64,000 nt of DNA from Leptospirales bacterium (GTDB lineage Bacteria; Spirochaetota; Leptospiria; Leptospirales; Leptospiraceae). Of the stretch, positions 17,451 to 27,843 are shown piece after piece. Position 1 is the first letter of the stretch; the number at the start of each line of letters is the position of its first letter. A program made the translations under genes and the position numbers. Under the pieces are notes generated by a model. The model made no database searches and was not told the origin of the DNA. It saw only the letters and a program-made list of their open reading frames with translations. Location of the stretch: positions 1-64,000 of the forward strand of contig JAAFIR010000014.1 in the NCBI GenBank assembly GCA_013297885.1, in the 5' to 3' direction.

Positions 17451-18326
17451 ATGGCAAAATTTTTACTTATCATAATACTTCTTGTAAATTGTTATACTCC
17501 ACAAGAGTTTGATGAACTTCCAAAAATCAATTTTGATTCCAAAACCTGTTTAGATGATTCCAAAATTTCAGTAAATTTACTTCTGGGAAATCCAAGTTGT
17601 GCTAATTTAGATAAAAATAATTTTTTATTAATTAAAAGACAATATATACTATCGTACAACGATACTACTAAGTATGCAAACTGGGTTTCATGGCATTTGT
17701 CAGAAGATTGGCTTGGGGAAACTAAAAGACAAAATGATTTTAGAGAAGACGATACTTTACCTGAAAGTTTTTACAAAGTAAAAAAATCTGATTATAAAGA
17801 TTCTGGTTTTGATAGAGGACATATTTGTCCATCAGGAGATAGAACTTTAAATGAAGAAGATAATTCAGCAACATTTCTCATGACAAATATATTACCCCAA
17901 TCACCGCGGAATAATAGAGTTACATGGAAGAATTTGGAAGAGTATGAAAGAAAAAAAACTAGAGAAGGATTTGAATTGTATATTTATGCAGGAGGTTATG
18001 GTCTTGGCGGAACAGGTAAAAAAGGTTTTCAAACAAAAATTTCAGAAAAAGTTTTAGTGCCAGAAAGAGTTTGGAAAATTTTAGTCCAAATCCCAAATGG
18101 TGATAATGATTTGGAAAGGATAAACGAAAATACAGAAATTATTTCTGTAGATATGCCAAACTCTGAAGAAATAGATTCAAATTGGAAAAATTATTTAACA
18201 TCTATCAACTCAATTGAAAAAAAAACAGGATTTAATTTTTTAACTTCTATTCCAGAAAAAATTTCTTCTATGTTAAAAAATAAAAAACAAATTTATAAGA
18301 AAAAAAATGAAGAGGGATTTGATTAA
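17451..18326 (+). CDS. DNA/RNA non-specific endonuclease, lipoprotein form
   Basis: The 291-residue enzyme belongs to the NUC1/Serratia nuclease (beta-beta-alpha metal) family. The catalytic motif DRGH is at residues 121-124 (FDRGHICPSGDRT), with the metal-binding Asn in MTNILPQSPRNNR. The signal peptide ends at LLVNC (Cys 14), so it should be a lipoprotein on the cell surface or in the periplasm. It would degrade nucleic acids for nutrition or defence. The stop interlocks with that of convergent glgA at TTAA. Confidence 0.9.
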   Translation: MAKFLLIIILLVNCYTPQEFDELPKINFDSKTCLDDSKISVNLLLGNPSCANLDKNNFLLIKRQYILSYNDTTKYANWVSWHLSEDWLGETKRQNDFREDDTLPESFYKVKKSDYKDSGFDRGHICPSGDRTLNEEDNSATFLMTNILPQSPRNNRVTWKNLEEYERKKTREGFELYIYAGGYGLGGTGKKGFQTKISEKVLVPERVWKILVQIPNGDNDLERINENTEIISVDMPNSEEIDSNWKNYLTSINSIEKKTGFNFLTSIPEKISSMLKNKKQIYKKKNEEGFD

Positions 18327-19744
18327 AAAGAAACTATTCTTTTGTAAATTTGATTGTATTCCTCTACACCTTTTTTCCAAGACCAATCTAAACTCATGAT
18401 TCTTTTTCTGATCAATGAAAATTTTTCTTTATTTTGAAATAAATTAAATGCTCGATCTAGTGCAAAATTTAAAGAATGATCTAAACCAGCTTCAAACAAA
18501 AAACCAGTTTGTTTGTCTTCTTCCCAAGTTTCAATTACAGAATCTTTAAGTCCGCCCACTCTTGACACAATTGGAATAGATCCATACCTTTGGCTATATA
18601 GTTGGTTTAATCCACAGGGCTCAAACAAAGAAGGCATTAAGAAAAAATCAGATGCTGCTTCTACTTTTCTAGCTAACGTTTCACTAAATCCTTTGAAAAA
18701 AAATAATCTTTCACTTGAATTATGTGATTCATAAAAAAAAGAATCTTCTAAATCTTTTTCACCTGTCCCCAAAATAAAATAATAAAATGGTAAATTGAAT
18801 TTTTGTCTAAATGAATTTAAAAAAGTAGAAAATCCTTTTTGAAAACTTAATCTGCTCACAATTCCAATTAAAGGTCTTTGGAGATCAATTTTTAAATCAA
18901 ACTCTTCATACAAACTAGTTTTATTTTCTTTTTTACCAATTTCTAAATCTTCAGTTTCATAATTGGAATAAATTTTTTTGTCTTGAGAAGGATTCCATTC
19001 ATCTTCATTAATTCCGTTTAATATTCCGCTAAACGAATCTGTACGTTTTTTTAATAACCAAGACAAAAAAAATCCTGTTGGTTCATTTAACACTTCATCT
19101 CTGTAACCGGGGCTAACAGTTGTTATATGGTCTGAAACTTCAATCGCAGATTTCATATAATTCATTTTATTGATATGAAATAAGTTATTTATGTTTAAAA
19201 AAAATGGATCTTGTCTTAAAAACCCACATATTTCTTCTGGATGATCTCCTTGATAGGCTAAATTATGAATTGTAAAACATGTTTTGAGTTTAGGAGAAAG
19301 ATTTTTAACAATTACATTTGTAAGAGCTGTGTGCCAATCATGAGAATGAATTACATCTACTTGTAAAACTTTAGCAAGATGATAACAAGCATAAGAAAAA
19401 ACTGCAAAATGAAAATGTTCATCTGAATTTGCATAAATGTTTGAAATTTTATCAAATAAAGCTGATTCAAAAAAATAAAGTTTTACTCCATTAAATTCTG
19501 CTTCTCTAAATCTAGAATTTTTTAAAATTTTTGAAGCTGTGGAATAAGCTGGTTCTGTTTCTGAAATTGCAGAATATACAATGCCTGTATAAGAAATTTT
19601 TTCTTTAATTGAAGAAATGTTTGGTATTGCTACTGATACATCAATCAATTTAGCTTGGGCTACTGATAACGAAGATAGCATATCCGACAATCCACCTGAT
19701 TTAATAAATGGAAAATATTCAGCAGTACAGTGTAAAATCTTCAA
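18323..19744 (-). CDS. glgA: Glycogen synthase
   Basis: This GT5 enzyme extends glycogen from ADP-glucose. The N-terminal nucleotide-sugar loop is KSGGLSDML (residues 15-23; most members have KTGGLGDV). Further landmarks are SHDWHTAL, TIHNLAYQG, GILNGINEDEWNP, VSRLSFQKG and the C-terminal MPSLFEPCGLNQLYS with RVGGLKDSV. At 473 residues the length is normal. No other glycogen gene is adjacent, so it stands alone. It ends in a shared TTAA with the nuclease gene. Confidence 0.93.
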   Translation of the reverse strand: MKILHCTAEYFPFIKSGGLSDMLSSLSVAQAKLIDVSVAIPNISSIKEKISYTGIVYSAISETEPAYSTASKILKNSRFREAEFNGVKLYFFESALFDKISNIYANSDEHFHFAVFSYACYHLAKVLQVDVIHSHDWHTALTNVIVKNLSPKLKTCFTIHNLAYQGDHPEEICGFLRQDPFFLNINNLFHINKMNYMKSAIEVSDHITTVSPGYRDEVLNEPTGFFLSWLLKKRTDSFSGILNGINEDEWNPSQDKKIYSNYETEDLEIGKKENKTSLYEEFDLKIDLQRPLIGIVSRLSFQKGFSTFLNSFRQKFNLPFYYFILGTGEKDLEDSFFYESHNSSERLFFFKGFSETLARKVEAASDFFLMPSLFEPCGLNQLYSQRYGSIPIVSRVGGLKDSVIETWEEDKQTGFLFEAGLDHSLNFALDRAFNLFQNKEKFSLIRKRIMSLDWSWKKGVEEYNQIYKRIVSF

Positions 19745-19920
19745 ATCTATCTCTCTTTAATAAAAACTAGTAGCAAAATATTTTATTGGCTAAATTTATG
19801 ATTTGAGTTTCATCGATTAATGTAAATCAATAAATTTGATGTTTTAAAATCTATTCAATCAAAATATTAAACCAATATGTTTTTCCTTGAAACCTGTTTA
19901 TTTTTGGAAATCTTGGTTTT

Positions 19921-22900
19921 ATGCCTATTCGTAAAGACATTTCTTCTGTATTAATTATTGGTTCTGGTCCAATTGTAATTGGTCAAGCTTGTGAATTTGA
20001 TTATTCAGGAACTCAAGCAGCAAAAGCATTAAAAGAAAAAGGACTGAGAACAATTTTAGTCAACTCCAATCCTGCCACCATCATGACAGATCCAAGTCTT
20101 GCAGATGCAACTTATATCGAGCCACTCACAGTTTCAATCCTCACTAAAATTATAGAAAAAGAAAAACCAGATGCAGTGCTTCCAACTGTTGGAGGTCAAA
20201 CAGCTTTGAACCTCGCGATGGCATTAGTCAAAGAAGGTGTATTAGATAAATTTAATGTGAAGTTAATTGGTGCACAAGCTGAAGCAATTAAAAAAGCTGA
20301 AGACCGAGACCTTTTCAAAAAAGCAATGTTAAAAATTGGAATCAATGTTCCAAAATCGGGACTTGCAAATAATATCGAAGAAGCAAAAGCAATCAAAGAA
20401 AAAATTGGTGTACCATTAATTGTGCGTCCTGCTTTTACACTTGCAGGAACGGGGGGGGGGCATTGTGAAACAGATGAAAAATTTGAAGAAGTAGCATTAA
20501 AAGGTTTAAACGCTTCTCCTATTTCACAAATCTTAATTGAAGAATCAGTATATGGTTGGAAAGAATATGAACTAGAAGTGATGCGTGACACAGCAGATAA
20601 TGTGGTGATTATTTGTTCAATAGAAAATATAGATCCAATGGGTGTTCACACTGGAGACTCGATCACTGTTGCACCTCAACAAACTTTGTCAGATAAAGAA
20701 TACCAAAATATGCGAGATATGTCTTTAAAAATTATTCGCGAAATTGGTGTGGAAACTGGTGGATCAAATATTCAATTTGCAGTAAATCCAAAAAACGGTG
20801 AAACAATTGTAATCGAAATGAATCCAAGGGTTTCTCGTTCTTCAGCACTTGCTTCCAAAGCAACAGGTTTTCCAATTGCAAAAATTGCAGCTTTACTAGC
20901 AATTGGTTACACTTTAGATGAAATTAAAAACGATATCACAAAAGTTACTCCAGCAAGTTTTGAACCTTCAATTGATTATGTTGTAACAAAAATTCCACGA
21001 TTTGCATTTGAAAAATTTCCCGGCTCAGACCCAACACTTGGTGTACAAATGAAAGCAGTTGGTGAGTCGATGGCAATTGGTAGAACATTTAAAGAAAGTT
21101 TTCAAAAAGCATTACGCTCTCTTGAAAATGATAGATTTGGTTTTGGCTCTGATGGTTATCTCAAAGAATTAATCGACTTACACCCATTATCCGCTGAAGA
21201 AAAAAAATCTACCATTCAAAAAATGATTTCTACTCCAACAGATAAAAGAATTTTTCAGTTAAAATTAGCTTTTGAAATTGGTCTTAGTGTAGAAGAAATT
21301 TTTTCATTTTGTAAAATTGATCCTTGGTTTCTTCGTCAAATGGAAGATTTACAAAAATCAGAATATGTTTTTGAAAAAGAAGGAATTTCTTATATTCCAG
21401 AAATGAAAAAACTTGGTTATTCCAATAGACAATTGGCTTATTTACTTTGTAAAAAAGAAATTCAAAATTTATTATCTGAAGAAAAAATTATCAGCAAATT
21501 AAAATCCAAAGTTCAAAAATTAATTTCAGAACAAGAATTAAAAATTGAATCTGAACTAAAAATTTTTCCAATATACAAAAGGATTGATACTTGTGCTGGA
21601 GAGTTTGAGGCATATACTCCCTATTTTTATTCTTCTTATGATGAAGAAGACGAAACAAATAAAACAGACAAAGACTCGGTGATGATTCTTGGTGGTGGAC
21701 CAAACAGAATTGGCCAAGGAATTGAATTTGATTATTGTTGTTGCCATGCTTCTTATTCTCTTCAAGAAATGGGAATTGAATCCATTATGGTAAATTCAAA
21801 TCCCGAAACTGTATCCACAGATTATGATACATCTGACAGACTTTATTTTGAACCACTTTGTCTTGAAGATGTAATGAACATTTACCGAAACGAAAAACCA
21901 AAAGGAGTAATTGTTCAATATGGTGGACAAACCCCTCTAAAACTTGCAGCAGAACTTGAAAAAAGAGGTGTGCCAATTCTCGGAACTAGTCCAGACTCAA
22001 TTGATAGAGCTGAAGATCGAAAAAGATTTTCTGAAGTGTTAAACAAACTTGGACTCAAACAACCTGCAAACGGTATGGCAACCACAAAAGAAGAAGCAAA
22101 AAAAATAGCGTCTAACATTGATTATCCTGTACTCGTTCGACCAAGTTATGTTCTGGGTGGAAGAGCAATGGCAATTATAAACGATGAAATTGCATTAGAC
22201 AAATACATGTCCGAAGCTGAAGAAATTTCTGAAGAAAGACCAATTCTCATCGACTCATTTTTAGACTCAGCAACTGAAGTGGATGTGGATGCAGTTTCTG
22301 ATTCGCACACAGTTTTTATTGCAGGAATTATGGAGCATATCGAAGAAGCAGGTGTACACTCAGGGGATTCAGCTTGTATGTTACCACCTCAATATATTTC
22401 CGAAAAAGTTTTAACAGAAATTAAATCTGCTACTCGCAAACTTGCTCTTGAACTAAAAGTAATTGGTCTTATCAATATTCAATTTGCTGTCAAAGACGAA
22501 GAAGTTTTTATTTTAGAAGTAAACCCTCGTGCTTCTCGCACAGTTCCATTTGTTTCAAAAGCAATTGGCAAACCAATTGTAAAAATCGCAACTAGAATTA
22601 TGCTTGGTGAAAAATTAAAAGACCTGATTCCTGAAGATGAATTTTCTGTGAAACTTGTTTTTGTAAAAGAAGCAGTTTTACCTTTCAACAAATTTCCTGG
22701 GGTAGATACAATACTTGGACCGGAGATGCGTTCCACAGGTGAGGTGATGGGAATTGCAGAAACAGTTGGTGAAGCATTTTTAAAATCTCAAATCATGGCT
22801 GGAGAAGAGCCTCCAAAAGGTGGACAAATTTTTGTGAGCATTAATGACAAAACAAAACCACTTCTTCTTCCATACTTAAAAACATTAGCTGAACTTGGTT

Positions 22901-23217
22901 ACAATCTTGTGGCTACAAAAGGCACACATAAATTTTTATCTGAAAATGGAGTTTTATCTGCGGTGATAAATAAAATTTCTGAAGGTTTCCCATCTGTTGT
23001 CGATTTTATTTCTCAAAAGAAAATCAGCTTGATTGTCAATACTCCTCTTAGTCGTGTGACTCGTGATGATGCTTTTTCTATTCGTCAAGCTGCTATTAAA
23101 TACAAAGTTCCATGCTTAACAACTGCAGAAGCTGCAATGGCATTGATAGATGGAATTTCTGAAATGGGCAATAAAGGTTTTAGCATCAGGTCTTTACAAG
23201 AGATTCATAAGAAGTAG
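19921..23217 (+). CDS. carB: Carbamoyl-phosphate synthase large subunit
   Basis: CarB makes carbamoyl phosphate for arginine and pyrimidine synthesis. It has two tandem ATP-grasp halves (about residues 1-400 and 560-940; both start with a GxGPxxIGQ motif: [17 protein letters not shown] and [16 protein letters not shown]). An oligomerisation domain lies between them, and a C-terminal MGS-like allosteric domain lies at about 955-1098. At 1098 residues it is full length. Codons 177-180 (Thr-Gly-Gly-Gly) are written as ACG GGG GGG GGG, a run of ten G. carA is not adjacent; argG lies 5 kb away. Confidence 0.97.
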   Translation: MPIRKDISSVLIIGSGPIVIGQACEFDYSGTQAAKALKEKGLRTILVNSNPATIMTDPSLADATYIEPLTVSILTKIIEKEKPDAVLPTVGGQTALNLAMALVKEGVLDKFNVKLIGAQAEAIKKAEDRDLFKKAMLKIGINVPKSGLANNIEEAKAIKEKIGVPLIVRPAFTLAGTGGGHCETDEKFEEVALKGLNASPISQILIEESVYGWKEYELEVMRDTADNVVIICSIENIDPMGVHTGDSITVAPQQTLSDKEYQNMRDMSLKIIREIGVETGGSNIQFAVNPKNGETIVIEMNPRVSRSSALASKATGFPIAKIAALLAIGYTLDEIKNDITKVTPASFEPSIDYVVTKIPRFAFEKFPGSDPTLGVQMKAVGESMAIGRTFKESFQKALRSLENDRFGFGSDGYLKELIDLHPLSAEEKKSTIQKMISTPTDKRIFQLKLAFEIGLSVEEIFSFCKIDPWFLRQMEDLQKSEYVFEKEGISYIPEMKKLGYSNRQLAYLLCKKEIQNLLSEEKIISKLKSKVQKLISEQELKIESELKIFPIYKRIDTCAGEFEAYTPYFYSSYDEEDETNKTDKDSVMILGGGPNRIGQGIEFDYCCCHASYSLQEMGIESIMVNSNPETVSTDYDTSDRLYFEPLCLEDVMNIYRNEKPKGVIVQYGGQTPLKLAAELEKRGVPILGTSPDSIDRAEDRKRFSEVLNKLGLKQPANGMATTKEEAKKIASNIDYPVLVRPSYVLGGRAMAIINDEIALDKYMSEAEEISEERPILIDSFLDSATEVDVDAVSDSHTVFIAGIMEHIEEAGVHSGDSACMLPPQYISEKVLTEIKSATRKLALELKVIGLINIQFAVKDEEVFILEVNPRASRTVPFVSKAIGKPIVKIATRIMLGEKLKDLIPEDEFSVKLVFVKEAVLPFNKFPGVDTILGPEMRSTGEVMGIAETVGEAFLKSQIMAGEEPPKGGQIFVSINDKTKPLLLPYLKTLAELGYNLVATKGTHKFLSENGVLSAVINKISEGFPSVVDFISQKKISLIVNTPLSRVTRDDAFSIRQAAIKYKVPCLTTAEAAMALIDGISEMGNKGFSIRSLQEIHKK
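20451..20460. repeat. Ten-G homopolymer inside carB
   Basis: This is an uninterrupted run of ten G in a very AT-rich genome. It encodes the conserved glycine loop of the first ATP-grasp domain. One added or lost base would truncate CarB. GGG is rarely used for glycine in the neighbouring genes. Confidence 0.9.
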
Positions 23218-23230
23218 TTTTTAATTTTCT

Positions 23231-23377
23231 GGGCGAATTTTTAATTTGTATGTTATGCATGTATGCAAAAACCTACAAATTAAAAACCGTGCTATTCGCT
23301 GCAATCTTTTGCTATCTTTCTTAATTGATGTATTTCATTATGAAATGCAAAAGTATTTTCGCTTCTATCACTTCCGC
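23231..23377 (-). repeat. Structured intergenic repeat, copy D
   Basis: On the minus strand: GCGGAAGTGATAGAAGCG, hairpin 1 (CTTTTGC, long loop, GCAAAAG), box 2 GCAGCGAATAGCACGG, hairpin 2 (TTTTTAATTTGTA and its exact complement) and box 3 TTCGCCC. The box 3 end lies 13 bases after the carB stop. The terminal helix keeps a G-T wobble. Confidence 0.8.
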
Positions 23378-23473
23378 AAACTTCACATTATAGAGAAATT
23401 TTATTTGTAATTTGTTTTGGAATATAGTTTTCAAAATAGAATTAAAATTTATTCTGTAATCAATTAATAACCC

Positions 23474-24070
23474 ATGATTGAATTTCAATATAAAACTTTA
23501 GATGAAGAAATATTAGTTACACTCAAAACTAATATTACTGAAATTGGTACATTTCATAGAATGGCTACAGTTGTTTATACTTTGGGCTGGGATATTTTAT
23601 CAGGAGAAATTTCTACAATTATTGAAAATGGAACTGAATTTGCTATTGATACATTAAAGTTAAAATCTACTTCTGGAACAAATTCTAAAAAAGCAGTTGA
23701 AATTGGAATTTTGATGGATTCAGTTTTTTCAAAAAAAAATAATTTGGAGGAATTTTTATCTAAGTATGAATTTAAACAACCATTTGTAAAAGATTTTTTT
23801 AGAGAAAAAGCTGAGCTTATTTTTGAAGATGATGAAAATTTAAAACAAACTTGTTTTTATATTGAAGCAGATTCTGGTAGAGGTCTTTTATATCATTTAA
23901 CAAAAGTTCTAGCAGAAAACCAAATCAATATAATTTCTGGAAAAATTGAAACAGATAAATTAACTGCAAGAGCAAAAGATACTTTCTACTTACTTGATGA
24001 TAAAGGTTTTATGTTTGGAAAAACTTCTAAAGCAGATGAAATTAGAAAACAAATTTTAAAACCACTTTAA
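23474..24070 (+). CDS. Double ACT-domain protein
   Basis: The 198-residue protein carries two ACT-like domains, at about residues 10-80 (VTLKTNITEIGTFHRMATVV) and 125-195 (FYIEADSGRGLLYHLTKVLA). This layout is like the regulatory end of GlnD, without a catalytic part. ACT domains bind amino acids or nucleotides. It could sense a nitrogen metabolite; its place after carB is suggestive only. It is convergent with the kinase gene that ends 5 bases away. Confidence 0.75.
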   Translation: MIEFQYKTLDEEILVTLKTNITEIGTFHRMATVVYTLGWDILSGEISTIIENGTEFAIDTLKLKSTSGTNSKKAVEIGILMDSVFSKKNNLEEFLSKYEFKQPFVKDFFREKAELIFEDDENLKQTCFYIEADSGRGLLYHLTKVLAENQINIISGKIETDKLTARAKDTFYLLDDKGFMFGKTSKADEIRKQILKPL

Positions 24071-24074
24071 ATTA

Positions 24075-25826
24075 TTAAACTGATAGAACTTTTTTTAAAT
24101 CAACAATTGTATATGGCTTTGTTAAATAATCATTCATCCCAGAATTAATACATTTGTCTTTATATTCTTCTAGAATATTAGCAGTCAAAGCAACAATTTT
24201 TGGCTGACTTGATAAAGGCAATTCACGAATATTTAGAGTTGCTGTGATTCCATCCATTACAGGCATATTCATATCCATAAATATAAAATCATATGTTTTA
24301 TATCTAACTTTTTCAACTGCAATAAGACCATTATCTGCAATATCAAAATTAAGTTTTAATTTTTTCATAAACATTTGAAAAATAGTCTGATTGGATTTAT
24401 CATCTTCAACAAGTAAAATAGAATTGTATTTAGCTTGAAATTTATTATCTTCAGTTAATTTAAAATCAACTTTTTTTAATTCTGGTTTTTTTAAATCAAC
24501 ATAAAAACTAAACTTTGAACCTTGGCCAAATTCAGACTCAACAAAAATATCACCTTTCATTAACAAGACTAAGTTTTTCACTATAACTAAACCAAGTCCT
24601 GTACCACCATATTTTCTAGTAATACTTGAATCTTCTTGTGAAAAAATTTGGAATAAGTTTTCTTTGTTTTTAATTCCAATTCCAGTATCAACAACTTCAA
24701 ATAAAATTTTTTGTTCATCAAATCTATCTTCTAATAATTTTGCATTTATTAAAATAAAACCTTGTTCTGTAAATTTAATTGCATTACTAACTAAATTTGA
24801 TAAAATTTGGTTTAATCGAAATGAATCACCTAGAAGTGTATTTTCAATTTCTTTTTCTACATTTAGCTCTAATCGAATTGAATCATTTAAAAACTTTTTT
24901 TCAAAACTGAAACTTTCTTTTATCGTTTCTAAAATTTTATTTATTGAAATTGGTAAAGATTCTAGATGAAGATTTCCAGAATCTATTTTAGAATAATCTA
25001 ATATATCATTTACAATATTCAGAAGTAACTTGGAAGAATTTTGAATAATTTCGATAGCTTTATTTTTTTCTGATTCAGTTTTATAAGCAGGAAAAAGTTC
25101 ACTCATTGCCATAATTCCATTTAATGGGGTTCTTAGCTCATGACTCATATTTGAGACAAAATTTGATTTTATATTTGCAAGTTCTTCTGCTTTAGTTTTG
25201 GCTTTTTCTAATTCTTCATTTATTTTAATTAATTCTAATTTCTGAGATTTTAAATTTTCTCTATCTTTGTCATAATTATCTTTAAAAGTTTTTACTAGAA
25301 AAGCACTAAAAAACACAGCTGTAAATCCAGAAATTATAAAATCTAATTCTCTTTCAGTTTCAGAATTGTATTTGAGGACCATTTCAGGAAATATTTTAGA
25401 AATTATGTAAATTGAGAAAAAATTTATTGTAATAAATATAAGTAAGAAAGTTTTTTCATTTTTTTCTTTTAGTAGAAAATTGGTCAAAACTGAAACAGCT
25501 GTTAGTGTTAATACAGCACCTCCAAAAATTCCATCTGTTGTAAAGAAAAAAGAATCCACACTTAGAAACATTGTTGTAATATATGCATAAGTCAGGTATA
25601 TATGAAAACTTTTTTCAATATAAAGTTTATAACAGAAAAATGATAAAGCTAAAAGTGAAATTATTAAAACTAAATTAGTTGAAGTATAAGATTCGTTTGA
25701 AAATAAAAAAGCTAAAAAAGTAAATAGGGTAACAAATGTAGAAATAAATAATGCACTAGAATACAACCTTAGCTCTAAATCATTTTCATTAGTTAATCTT
25801 AAAAAACTTAAAATTTTAGTTTTCAT
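24075..25826 (-). CDS. Membrane hybrid histidine kinase
   Basis: Six hydrophobic segments in the first 180 residues form a membrane sensor without a large outer domain. A coiled coil (about 183-215) leads to a HisKA domain with the phospho-acceptor in MSHELRTPLNG (His 229). The ATPase domain has the N box (NQILSNLVSNAIKFTEQG) and GTGLGL. A C-terminal receiver has its acceptor Asp near 518 (FMDMNMPVMDG) and the Lys in LTKPY. No output regulator is adjacent, so the target is unknown. Confidence 0.9.
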   Translation of the reverse strand: MKTKILSFLRLTNENDLELRLYSSALFISTFVTLFTFLAFLFSNESYTSTNLVLIISLLALSFFCYKLYIEKSFHIYLTYAYITTMFLSVDSFFFTTDGIFGGAVLTLTAVSVLTNFLLKEKNEKTFLLIFITINFFSIYIISKIFPEMVLKYNSETERELDFIISGFTAVFFSAFLVKTFKDNYDKDRENLKSQKLELIKINEELEKAKTKAEELANIKSNFVSNMSHELRTPLNGIMAMSELFPAYKTESEKNKAIEIIQNSSKLLLNIVNDILDYSKIDSGNLHLESLPISINKILETIKESFSFEKKFLNDSIRLELNVEKEIENTLLGDSFRLNQILSNLVSNAIKFTEQGFILINAKLLEDRFDEQKILFEVVDTGIGIKNKENLFQIFSQEDSSITRKYGGTGLGLVIVKNLVLLMKGDIFVESEFGQGSKFSFYVDLKKPELKKVDFKLTEDNKFQAKYNSILLVEDDKSNQTIFQMFMKKLKLNFDIADNGLIAVEKVRYKTYDFIFMDMNMPVMDGITATLNIRELPLSSQPKIVALTANILEEYKDKCINSGMNDYLTKPYTIVDLKKVLSV

Positions 25827-25873
25827 TTGCTTTAATTCAAAAAGTATTTTTATAAAATTAATTTCAATAGAAA

Positions 25874-26755
25874 TTAATTTTTTCTCTCACTAATATAGAT
25901 TGGTAATAATTGAAAAAAAGAGGAAATTTTTTTCCCTTTTTCACTTAATTCATTTGCAATTTGAAATTTAATGTTTTTTGCTTTTTCAATTCCGTACAAA
26001 TTTACATAAGTGAGTTTATTTGTCTCTAAATCTTTTTTTGGAGTTTTTCCAATTTCTTCAAAACTTCCTTCAAAATCTAAAACATCATCTGAAATTTGGA
26101 ACAATAAACCTAGAGCTTTTCCATATTCCATAAAAAAGTTTTCTTTATCTTGAAAATTAGAAGCAAGTCTATTCCCAAGAAGCAGTGAAGACAAAATTAA
26201 TGCACCTGTTTTTTTTTCATGTACAGATTCCAAATTTTTATCTGAAAAATTATTTTGGTTATTTTCCATTAAAATATCTTCAATTTGACCAGATACCATT
26301 CCTTCTCCACCAGCACCTTTATGTAGAATTTCTAATAAGTCGGAACATTCTTCTTTAAATCTAGACAATAAATAAAAAGAAAAAGAATTGAGGGCATCTC
26401 CTGCTAAAATTGCAGTGGATTCAGAAAATTTTTTGTGATTTGTTAAAATTCCTCTTCTATAATCGTCATTGTCCATAGAAGGAAGATCATCATGAATTAA
26501 TGAATAAGTGTGAATACATTCAAGGCTTGCCGCTAAATAAAAAATTTCTTCTTTGTATTTGATTTCGTTTGAAGATAAATAAGATTCAATTGCTAAAATG
26601 GGTCTGATTCTTTTTCCACCAGCCTCAAGTGAATAGATACAACTTTCAGCTAATATTGGATGAAATTTTTTTTTAAAATCAGGATAGATATGAGTTTCTA
26701 AAAATTTTTCAAATTCGTTTCTACGAAGTTTTGTGTGTTCGAGAAAATTTTTCAT
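25874..26755 (-). CDS. ispA: Polyprenyl (farnesyl/geranylgeranyl) diphosphate synthase
   Basis: The enzyme condenses isoprenyl diphosphates for quinone, lipid-carrier and carotenoid synthesis. The first aspartate-rich motif is HDDLPSMDNDD (residues about 92-102), and the second is ISDDVLDFEG (about 222). The spacing with DDxxxxD in the first motif is typical of bacterial FPP/GGPP synthases. Its length of 293 residues is normal. Chain length cannot be told from the sequence by eye. It is separated from ndk-coaD-argG by repeat copy E. Confidence 0.88.
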   Translation of the reverse strand: MKNFLEHTKLRRNEFEKFLETHIYPDFKKKFHPILAESCIYSLEAGGKRIRPILAIESYLSSNEIKYKEEIFYLAASLECIHTYSLIHDDLPSMDNDDYRRGILTNHKKFSESTAILAGDALNSFSFYLLSRFKEECSDLLEILHKGAGGEGMVSGQIEDILMENNQNNFSDKNLESVHEKKTGALILSSLLLGNRLASNFQDKENFFMEYGKALGLLFQISDDVLDFEGSFEEIGKTPKKDLETNKLTYVNLYGIEKAKNIKFQIANELSEKGKKISSFFQLLPIYISERKN

Positions 26756-26769
26756 TTAACAGTGATTAT

Positions 26770-26916
26770 GCGAAAGGGATTGCAGCGTTTCCCAAGACAG
26801 CTGGTAGCTACCAGCTGTCTTGGGAAGTAGCGTAAAGCCCGGTTTTTTTGTTGGTCGTGAACGACAGGCATACCTATCAACTACGAAAAAATAAGGACCA
26901 ACAAAAAAATTCGCCC
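26770..26916 (+). repeat. Structured intergenic repeat, copy E
   Basis: Box 1 GCGAAAGGGATTGCAGCG, hairpin 1 (a 38-base perfect palindrome with arms TTCCCAAGACAGCTGGTAG and its complement), box 2 GAAGTAGCGTAAAGCCCGG, hairpin 2 (TTTTTTTGTTGGTC and its complement around a 38-base loop) and box 3 TTCGCCC. GCGAA pairs with TTCGC. Box 3 ends 3 bases from the ndk stop codon. Confidence 0.9.
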
Positions 26917-26919
26917 AAA

Positions 26920-27336
26920 TTAATTTACTAGCTCCATTCCTTTGAAAAAGAATGTAATTTCAGAAATTGCGTTTTCATCTGAATCAGAGCCATGAACTGA
27001 ATTTGCACCTTTGCTTTCTGCGTATAATGCACGGATAGTATTTGGTTTTGCTTCTTTTGGATCTGTTGCACCAATTACATCTCTCCAATGAAGAACTGCA
27101 TTTTCTCTTTCAAGTGCTGCAACTACAATTGGACCTGCTGCCATATCTTTACAAAGCTCTCCATAAAATGGACGTTCTTTGTGGACTTTGTAAAATTCTT
27201 TTGCATCAGTTTCAGCTAGTTTAGTATATTTTAATGCAAGAATTTTAAATCCTTCTTTTTCAATTCTAGCAATTATATCACCAACATGTTTGTTTCTCAC
27301 TGCATCTGGTTTAATCATTATAAATGTTTTTGACAT
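26920..27336 (-). CDS. ndk: Nucleoside diphosphate kinase
   Basis: Ndk transfers phosphate between nucleoside triphosphates and diphosphates. The active-site His is in NSVHGSDS (His 115). Other landmarks are [13 protein letters not shown] at the start, the ERPFYGEL loop and [12 protein letters not shown]. At 138 residues it is of standard length. It is the last gene of an argG-coaD-ndk operon on the minus strand, 9 bases after coaD. Confidence 0.97.
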   Translation of the reverse strand: MSKTFIMIKPDAVRNKHVGDIIARIEKEGFKILALKYTKLAETDAKEFYKVHKERPFYGELCKDMAAGPIVVAALERENAVLHWRDVIGATDPKEAKPNTIRALYAESKGANSVHGSDSDENAISEITFFFKGMELVN

Positions 27337-27345
27337 TTTTTCCCT

Positions 27346-27843
27346 CTATATGCTTTGTTTAAATTTTTCTAATAAAGCCAAATTAATTTTTTCATGTACA
27401 TGACCAATTACTGATCTTCCATGACGTGCAACTTCTTTTACAATACTTGAAGATACAAATGAATATTCTGCTGATGCTATCAAAAAAACAGTTTCTACTT
27501 CTGGTGCGAGTTTTTGATTCATATGTGAAATTGCAGATTCATAATCAAAATCTGTTACTGCTCGAAGTCCACGAATTATTGCTGCTGCTTTTTTTTGTTC
27601 ACAGAAATCTACAGTGAGTCCTTCAAAAGATTCTACTAAAATTTTTCCGTCATCCATTTTTAAATCTTTTAAAACTTGGTTAGTTAGTTCAATTCTTTCT
27701 TCAACTGTGAAAAAAGATTGTTTTTTTGAATTATGTGCAATTCCAATAATTACTTGATCAAAAATGGAAGCAGCTCTTTTTACTATATCCAAATGTCCAT
27801 TTGTGATTGGATCAAATGAACCAGGATAAACTGCAATTCTCAT
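27346..27843 (-). CDS. coaD: Phosphopantetheine adenylyltransferase
   Basis: CoaD carries out the penultimate step of coenzyme A synthesis. The nucleotidyltransferase motif is [15 protein letters not shown] (residues 5-19), followed by [14 protein letters not shown] and the C-terminal SSSIVKEVA. Its 165 residues are standard. Its start overlaps the argG stop by ATGA, so the two are translationally coupled. Confidence 0.97.
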   Translation of the reverse strand: MRIAVYPGSFDPITNGHLDIVKRAASIFDQVIIGIAHNSKKQSFFTVEERIELTNQVLKDLKMDDGKILVESFEGLTVDFCEQKKAAAIIRGLRAVTDFDYESAISHMNQKLAPEVETVFLIASAEYSFVSSSIVKEVARHGRSVIGHVHEKINLALLEKFKQSI

